This document shows, piece after piece, positions 56,986 through 64,000 of a stretch of DNA of 64,000 nucleotides. The stretch lies in assembly GCF_016545825.1 (NCBI RefSeq), contig NC_052612.1, positions 42,205,738 through 42,269,737 on the forward strand. Direction: 5' to 3'. Source of the DNA: Eucalyptus grandis. Taxonomy: Eukaryota; Streptophyta; Magnoliopsida; Myrtales; Myrtaceae. Made by a program: the position numbers and the translations under genes. Within the stretch, counting starts at the first letter, position 1; each line of letters opens with the position of its first letter. The notes under the pieces were generated by a model, which saw nothing but the letters and a program-made list of their open reading frames with translations, had not been told where the DNA came from and made no database searches.

Positions 56986-59440
56986 CAAATAGGATCATGT
57001 ATTGACATTATTCAGAATGCACAGAACTGACAAATCTAGATCAACTGCTCTATCAAACAATCAAAGATCAACCATTACACAGTTCTCAACACAGAGTTTT
57101 TCCGTAAATGTATAGCTTTCCTTGCGAAGAGGGAGGGGATCGAAAATGGGAGGGTGAGGAAAATAGCTAAAAGTTCAAAATTTTTGTGAATGAAAAGTTT
57201 CAGATCTTAACAGATTGTCTCTCCCCTCCCGTCTTCCCAAACAAAACCTTAATGTCAATGCAAAAGAGAATGAAAACCATACCCTTCTCTCCCAGTAAGG
57301 TAGAAAGCAGACGAAGTCATAAACGGGAGTTATAGTTGAGACCAAAATGGCGTTTACTCCGGTAAACAATAACAAAGCCGTCATGGGGCGGGTCTTATGT
57401 GGCATTGTACCAAGTAATCAGATACCTCTCTGCAAAAGTATGGTGTGAAATTCCAGGTTAAGACAAGAAATTAAGCCAATTAAGCTAACTTCGCACTCCA
57501 AGGATAATCCACAGACTGTTTTGAGTAAATAAGGCTTCATCTAAACATTATCTCGTGCGTACAAAAGAAGAAACACAAACTATTGAATAAGAAGAGGTGT
57601 TACAATGACAAGACAAGTTTTAGAGTATCAAACTTATGTCCACGACATCCGCTCTCAAGGTCCAATGTATAAAAAAGATGGAACAAATGACTAACAATAT
57701 CTGCTCCCTGCTCACAAAAATCTTAGCAAATTGTGGGGTCACATTGGAGGAGTAGGAAATCGAGTTAGATATATTCAGAGAGGGCTTGATGAGAAATTCA
57801 TTCAGAGTCCTCATAATTATGCTACTTCACTTTGATAAAACAAAGCGACCCAAGTTGATACACTAATATTTGGCCTTGCTCTCCCACGTCTACAGCTAGC
57901 TTTTACGGTGCTAACTTCCCAAGGGTCGTGTCAATTGGTACCAAAGCTCTTTACCATGAGTTTCCTTAGTCCCTACTGCAATTACACATTGCAGTTAGCG
58001 ACACCAGTGTTGCAGAGTTCACCTAGGGACGAGTAAAAGCTAATGGCTATGCACTGCCAGCCCAGACTGTTGCCACGACTATGAAAGCACGGCAGATCAT
58101 TCCAACCCAAACTGTATTTTCTACAAGGGACATCCACACAAGATTTAGACAGTATCAATCTCCCCCACCTCAACAACAAGCTTTTGCGTACGGCTCTCCC
58201 AAGCCCACACCAGCCCCAGCGAATGGCAACGAGAACCCCAGGCTAAAAATGTCACGGGGAAGAGAAAAGAAAAAAGAAAGATGGACGCATAACTCTCACA
58301 GGCATTTCATCAAACAGATGGTCGGGTCACCAATCCACAGCTTTCGGTCGAGCCTACATCATATGAAAAGACTCCAAACAGGGGCCACACAAATAAGAAA
58401 TTCTTCGCATAATTCTTCGCATTTACGGAACTTCGGGTCGCCATCCCGTTCGGCCGCTTAGGATAGCTCTTTGCTGGGAAAGTCAAAACGCCCTGCTGCC
58501 TCACACGATCTTAGTAAAAAGCTGTCCTCAAAACTCGAAAGAAAACTCTGCGTTTCTAGTCTGATTAAAACAACTGAGTTCCTGTGAATTCATGAGCATC
58601 TTACACGTAAAGTCTACAAATTTTTATTTGGGTACGAAAACAAATATCGTGCTGAAACGGGCCAGAGATAGAATTGAAAAAAAGGCAGGTTCTCATCTCA
58701 TTCTCGCGCTCGTTTACCTGGCTCAAGATTGGATGCAAGTTCTCTCTGCTGCTGTGCGATTTCTTTGCACTCCCCAGGAGCCGAACGAGAACGACGATCG
58801 AGTGGTCTTTGAGTTACAAAATGCTCGGGCTTATTCCATTTATACGCTCCGAGGAGTCTTCGGAAGATTCCTCCAAATATTATTTTGGTCTTGGATTATT
58901 GACGATATCTTTTTGGAGGAATATGGATAGGGAAGAGAGGATAGGCTCATTACATTAAAAAAAAAATATGGAAATTTTATATAAGTAATTAAGCGTGAGA
59001 GTAATTGAAAGATCATGTTTGGTTTAGCAAGGGATTATAGAAGTTTTGAAATGAATGGAAAGAAAAGACGGATTATTTACATTTCATTTGATGGTAAAAA
59101 CGAATTGAAAGCTAAGCAGTAGTAATTTGAAAAATTTCCGGGGAAAAATAGAGATGTCTCCTATGTCACCCGTAATATATGGAAGACATGACACTTTGAG
59201 TTTGGACTGTTTCGTGTCAAATTGACTTATTTAATCTATTTAAACACAAATTTTACATGCTAAGTTAGTGCGTTAACATGTCATTATTCTAATATGAGGC
59301 GGCGTTAAACTAATCTAACCATTTAGTTATCTTGTTTAATAGCTTTTCATCCCTTTTAAGTTTAGTAGGACATAGTTAGAGACATATGTCATAGGCCAAT
59401 CGTTTGGGATTGTGATCACTGGATTGTGATCGTGTGACGA
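56986..59440. other. Intergenic region with no supported gene
   Basis: The 126-codon frame at 58081-58461 and the 112-codon frame at 58592-58930 lack recognisable motifs and splice context. I cannot assign a gene. Confidence 0.35.
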
Positions 59441-59443
59441 TTT

Positions 59444-59595
59444 AGACTCTTCTGGGATCGCTTGAATTGTCGAGCCCCTCAGCCAAGCCTTGACTCACTC
59501 ACTCACTCGTGTGGCAACTAAGACTCTTATGAGAACGCTTGGATTGTCAGGGTGCCTAAGTCAAGCCTTGCTTGGATGATCGCTCGCTCGCTCAC
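59444..59595. repeat. Diverged tandem duplication, period about 77 bp
   Basis: Units at about 59444-59508 and 59521-59595 both begin agactctt.tg.ga.cgctt. Both contain attgtc.g and caagccttg, and end in short tandem words, (actc)n in the first and (gctc)n in the second. Confidence 0.65.
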
Positions 59596-60675
59596 CCAAA
59601 TCATAAAGAGAGAAAGTTTATAGAGAGAAGCTTTGGAAATGAGAATTTATTGGATAGTTGAATGGATACAAATAAAGGGAGGGCACTCTTCTTATAATCG
59701 ATACCCTCATATTACCGACATTTATTTCGAGAGAGTTTTAGATCTCAGAGCAATAACTGTTTTGCCCTCCTTCAAAACACTCTAGAAGGGGAACCTCATG
59801 ACCATGACACATGGTAGACAATAAAATATATTTAAAAAGCTAACTTAAGTATACGCTCTAGTTATTATGTGAAATGAAACCCCACTCACACTATCGCGTA
59901 CAAACGTATTTAGATGATTATCATGCACCCACATATTTGTATTGACGACACGATTAGTTATCATGTTTCGTGTCATGTTTTATAACCCGCTCTTGTAGGC
60001 ACACACTGCTCGTGCTGAATTATTGAACCCATGTTCATCGCATTCACATTATACTTCTGTTTCAACCCAACCAGACACAAATTGCCAATCCTGGCCCGAA
60101 CTGAGTATATTTTTATGCTGTATTTTAACTCAAGCAACTTTATTTGTTCATGGATTATGAGGTACCCTATGCACCTTGAACTGAAATGTCTACTCGATAC
60201 AAGCCTTCTCATCATGAATGAGGAAGGAATCAGTCTGCAAAGACTGCATTAAGAACTCAATGAGCAGCAGAAAAATTAAAGCAGGCCGAGAAATTATTCT
60301 AACCCAATGCAACAGAGACATCCGTTTGTAACTTCCTGATATCTTTCAACAGTATCATTGTGACATGAACATCTCCCCACTTTCTATTCCCCAAAGTTAA
60401 TGCACATTAAACAGAATACATTAGGAGTTACGCAAGAACTAAACATGACATCGCTATAATGTTACAACAGCATGAACACTGAAATCGCTGTAGTGTTGTG
60501 ACATCAAGAAGAGTCTATAATTACAACAGCCAATCGTCGGCGCATTGCAGTTTGGACGTTCAACGGTCTTTGACCCAAGTAAAGGTAATCTTCTTCATCT
60601 CCTGTCAGGAGGCATAGGGGCCGCAGTGGATTTCAAAAGGTTAAATACTATATGAACTCGCCTTAAATAGGATCA
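59596..60675. other. 3' flank of the TGA gene
   Basis: It should contain the 3' UTR of the minus-strand TGA gene near 60675 and below. Short frames around 60000-60250 lack motifs. Confidence 0.4.
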
Positions 60676-63600
60676 TCACTCCCGAGGCCGGGCAAGCCAG
60701 AGAGAGCTGAGCGCTCGAAGACGGGAAAAGTAGTCGTTTATTGCGAGAAGAGCTCGTGCAGATTGCCTCGTTGTTAGAACTCGGTGCATTTGCTGCAGAG
60801 TTTGTTGGCGCAAATTGTCCGCCTGAAAGTTAAACAAAGATGAGTGAATAAATGGGCATCAACATCTCACTGAAGGGGTCAAATCCAGGAGGTAGGTCTC
60901 TTCTACAAAGGCAAACTGGTAGAACAATAATGCAGTAACAAATGCTAACACAAATCACCTCCACAAAACAGCTAACGTCTGGACATTTTCTTAGTAACTA
61001 CAAGTCATACAAAAGCATGCAAGGAATTACTCCGTTGTACTGACTCATAGAGGGAATATCTGCATTAATTAGTTAGGCAATTCCTTGATCGCTCGTACGT
61101 ACAATTCGTTGTCCATTTTTCAGTTAGACGTACTACATATTGCCAATCTCTAGATACCATAAGAATGCATTCGATCGAAGAAGATATAGACACTGCAAGC
61201 TAAATTGCAATGCAGCGTTGTACCCACAGCTGTAATAGACACAGAGATTCATATCATTTTGAAAGACTTCCCCATAACTGGCACAAACCAACCTGTTAGT
61301 CTGTACATTGAGCCGAAGAGAGCCATGAAGTAACACTAGAAATTCTATTAAAGAGAGCCATGAAGTAACACTAGAAATACTATTACCTGACGAAGGAAAC
61401 CCTCGAGAGTTCCAAGTTTGCCCATAGCCATTGCCATTTGACCCATATAGTTTGCCACATTCCCAGAAGGTCCTGCTGTCGCAGTTGTGCTGTTGGCTAA
61501 TGTCTCTGCAAGAGATTGTTGCAATGCCTCCAACCCTTGTGACAGAGCATCTTCAGCCTGTTGCGACGACTGCTGTAAGTTGCCAATTCCCACCAACTGT
61601 TGCTCGGTCAAAGGCTCCAATTGATTTACAAGAAGCTGCACAATCGCAAATTGGTTAACAAGATGGACTTGATAACAAAAAATACACAGTTTGTATTGAA
61701 GCAAGCTTCCTTTGAAAAATTTTCAGAATATCCAAAGGGTTGAACTCAAGGCACAAGAGAAAAAGCCAATTCTGTCACTAATGGCACATCTGCATGAGCT
61801 CACATTATCTATGAAGTTCTAACCTTGTGCAGTTTAGGCAAAGTCAAAAGTCTCAAATTTTATTTTATTTTTTGGTCAAAAAAAGTCTCCTCAATTTAAA
61901 AAGGCCACACCGTGAATATATCCACTTCTCCTGAATAAGAGTGAAATTGAGAAAGGACCTTCAGGAGTAGGTCCCATACCTTAAGGACTTCAGATGAGCG
62001 AAACCCACCAATCCACATAAAGCATCGCTCTGCTGGAGTTTTCCACATTCCAGACAAAATGTGGAAAACATCAGCTTTTGCTGCAGTGCCTTTCAGCTTG
62101 AAGATTTCATCAAAGTGTGCGGCGACATTGTCAACAATTGTCCGTAGCTCAGTGTCTCCAGCATGAGCATTGACCGCATTTCTCAGCTCATTAACAACCT
62201 TGTTGTGCTCTTCAAGCCAACGTGCATATTCAACATCAAAGGCCAGGGCACCTGGGGATAGATGGAATAAAAAACTCCGATCTTTTACTGATGAGCTTGC
62301 CACTTGGGGAATTGCATCCCAAGAATCATCATTCCAGGTAATTAAAGACCAACAAATTACTTATTGAACACGTGAAAACTGCTTAAGATTCTACCGCATC
62401 GATTGTTTAAGATTCTACTGTATGGATCCAGCGAAAGACATCCAATATCAAGCGATACAGGGAAGTTCTGTGAAAAATTGGTGAATGAGCCTGTACTTGT
62501 AGATGGTAAGGTATAGGAAAAAAATTTAAGGAGCTTTAATTCTGTTCCTCAGGGGGCAGAATAAGCAAATATTGAGCATTCAAGATGTTGATCAGTCGTC
62601 AAAGCAAAACTGAGACATCATGAATAAAAATGACTCAGCCCTTTTTTTGGCTTATGCAAAGAAGGAAAAACAGCAAAAGCCCATGCAGGGATGGGTTAAA
62701 TTGCGCTTCCAATTTTCGCTGCTTAGTTCCATAGCCTGTGGAATGCTGCTCCTCTCAAATTTACAACTTCCTGTGCTCCAGAAAATTTATGTACATCACT
62801 ATGAGATTGGCAACCCCTCCACACTATTTTCAAACTTCACAATCATAAAAACAACACCACCATATAGTTTTCTAGCATGGTATAATTTCAACTAAAGAAA
62901 ACATAATTCATAATGAGGAGAGAATGAGAAAATGTTGAAGTACCATTTCCGCTCATTGAGTGGGATTGTTCTCCACTACCTGAAATGAAAATGCCCTACA
63001 TATATAGACAAATGAGTTGATTCAAACACAGAGGGATACATTACCAATATAAGTCAAAACGGAGCAATACAAAATTGAACCTGCTGACGGGCTCGCTGCA
63101 GTTCTTGCTCTAGTTGGGTGAGTTTCAGCCTGCTACTCTCCAGTTGTTGGACATATGCCTGCAACCAGATGAGATAGAAATGAGAAAACATAGATCTAAA
63201 TATCATCCAAGCTGGTAAACCTTTTTAAGTAAAGAATGATTGACGAAGCTGGATCAGAATTCAGCTTTTCCACTAATAGCAAAAAAACTAATCATGAGAC
63301 CCACCTTTTTCCTTAATCTACTCTTTCTGGCAGCTTCACGGTTTTGAGCAAGCCTGCGTAAAGTCTGCAGAATTTGATGGTAAACCATGAAATCATAATC
63401 CCCATCTGAAATGATATTAAGACAGATGATAAAATTTGCACCTTTTGATCTGTGGCTTTTTCTTTTGATCTGTCACTGGAATCAGAAGCTGCTGCAACAC
63501 CCAATTGACCCCCTTCGAACTGCACGATTGAGTACAGAAGATTTAAAAACAGTAATCAAACATCACGAACCACACCATATCGCAGAAAGAAGCCATATAT

Positions 63601-63813
63601 TTGTCTTTTTTTTTGTGCCATTAACTTTAGATGTTAGTCACTTGTCAAATCAAAATAGTGGATACTGCAACATTCTGAAAAGAAATTGGCAGATAGAGAG
63701 ATATAAGCTAAAAAAAAATAAAAACATTGAGATGGCGTAGGAGACATCACCCTGTGATTCTTGTCACCTGTGTCGTCGGTTGAGGTATCTGTCCTTGGAC
63801 TGGAATCTGCCAT
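60676..63813 (-). CDS. TGA2: TGA bZIP transcription factor, clade II (TGA2/5/6-like)
   Basis: Eight exons: 63813-63751, 63519-63442, 63364-63305, 63158-63081, 62995-62944, 62251-61980, 61635-61387, 60822-60676; 999 nt, 332 aa, close to the usual ~330 aa of clade II. The N-terminus MADSSPRTDTSTDD is characteristic. The basic region has the N-x7-R signature (NREAARKSR, Asn 55 and Arg 63), then a short leucine zipper (YVQQLESSRLKLTQLEQEL). The C-terminal DOG1/TGA domain includes GALAFDVEYARWLEE, HILSGMWKTPAERCF, NVANYMGQMAMAMGKLGTLE and the end ALSSLWLARPRE. These factors bind TGACG (as-1) elements and recruit NPR1 in salicylic-acid defence and detoxification. The same frame stays open upstream to the window edge, with an earlier ATG at 63885, so a longer isoform is possible. 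Confidence 0.95.
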
Positions 63814-64000
63814 TGTGGAATCCCCCCAGTTCTCACGATGAGCACCGGGTATTGATACTAAGTTTGATTGTGATTCTCTATGCATAGATAGAGTCTGAGA
63901 CCCCACAATATTCACAGAAAGATTTCTGTCTGAGGATGAAAGGGACTGAATCCGCAATATATAAGAAAAGAGAAGAAGAGACAACAATAAGTTACTTCTC
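63814..64000 (-). other. Possible N-terminal extension or 5' UTR of the TGA gene
   Basis: In the frame of the TGA start there is no stop from 63813 up to the window end. An in-frame ATG at 63885 would add 24 residues (MHRESQSNLVSIPGAHREN...). A possible splice acceptor (attgcggattcag) lies near 63949. Whether this is coding cannot be settled without the sequence beyond 64000. Confidence 0.4.

Noticed and set aside
58081..58930. Possible gene made of the 126- and 112-codon frames
   Set aside because: Neither frame shows a motif, and no GT-AG junction gives a convincing continuous protein.

Overview
This is a nuclear genomic window from a eudicot plant. The genes carry spliceosomal introns, the intergenic DNA is AT-rich and full of small non-autonomous repeats, and the products are plant-type (MAP70, a TGA bZIP, a UGT with a PSPG box, a nuclear-encoded organellar gyrase B). 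A woody rosid is plausible but unproven. Gene models were built by hand, joining reading frames at GT-AG (once GC-AG) boundaries. For all eight recognised genes the exon lengths sum to a multiple of three and the joined frame stays open.

Layout: (1) 1.1-3.3 kb, minus: a five-exon F-box gene. (2) 3.4-12.1 kb: gene-poor DNA with microsatellites, a diverged tandem repeat and a large inverted-repeat element. (3) 12.1-14.9 kb, plus: a P-class PPR gene of the PPR596 type. (4) 15.4-17.3 kb: a head-to-tail segmental duplication with a nested GC-rich insertion. (5) 20.8-25.5 kb, plus: an eight-exon GH31 glucosidase of the YihQ (sulfoquinovosidase) type. (6) 28.3-38.6 kb, minus: a 21-exon DNA gyrase subunit B gene whose introns 9 and 15 carry repeat insertions. 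(7) 40.8-41.3 kb, minus: a single-exon membrane protein resembling the PGG domain. (8) 42.4-45.0 kb, minus: a two-exon UDP-glycosyltransferase of the UGT76 type. (9) 46.7-52.3 kb, minus: an 11-exon MAP70 microtubule-associated protein gene with one GC-AG intron. (10) 52.4-60.6 kb: a GC-rich patch, a degenerate coding-like stretch and MITE-like repeats. (11) 60.7-63.8 kb, minus: a clade II TGA bZIP gene whose 5' end may lie beyond the window.

The genes are ordinary, unlinked housekeeping or regulatory loci. Several serve organelles (gyrase B, the PPR protein, possibly plastid sulfolipid turnover by the GH31 enzyme), but I see no evidence that they form one pathway or cluster. I found no reverse transcriptase, integrase or transposase, no convincing complete tRNA or rRNA gene, and no CRISPR array. 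The most unusual material is non-coding: the 15.4-17.3 kb duplication with its nested insert, the inverted-repeat family at 10.9 and 39.0 kb, and the palindromic GC-rich minisatellite inside gyrase B intron 15. I did not find a clearly new multi-gene system.
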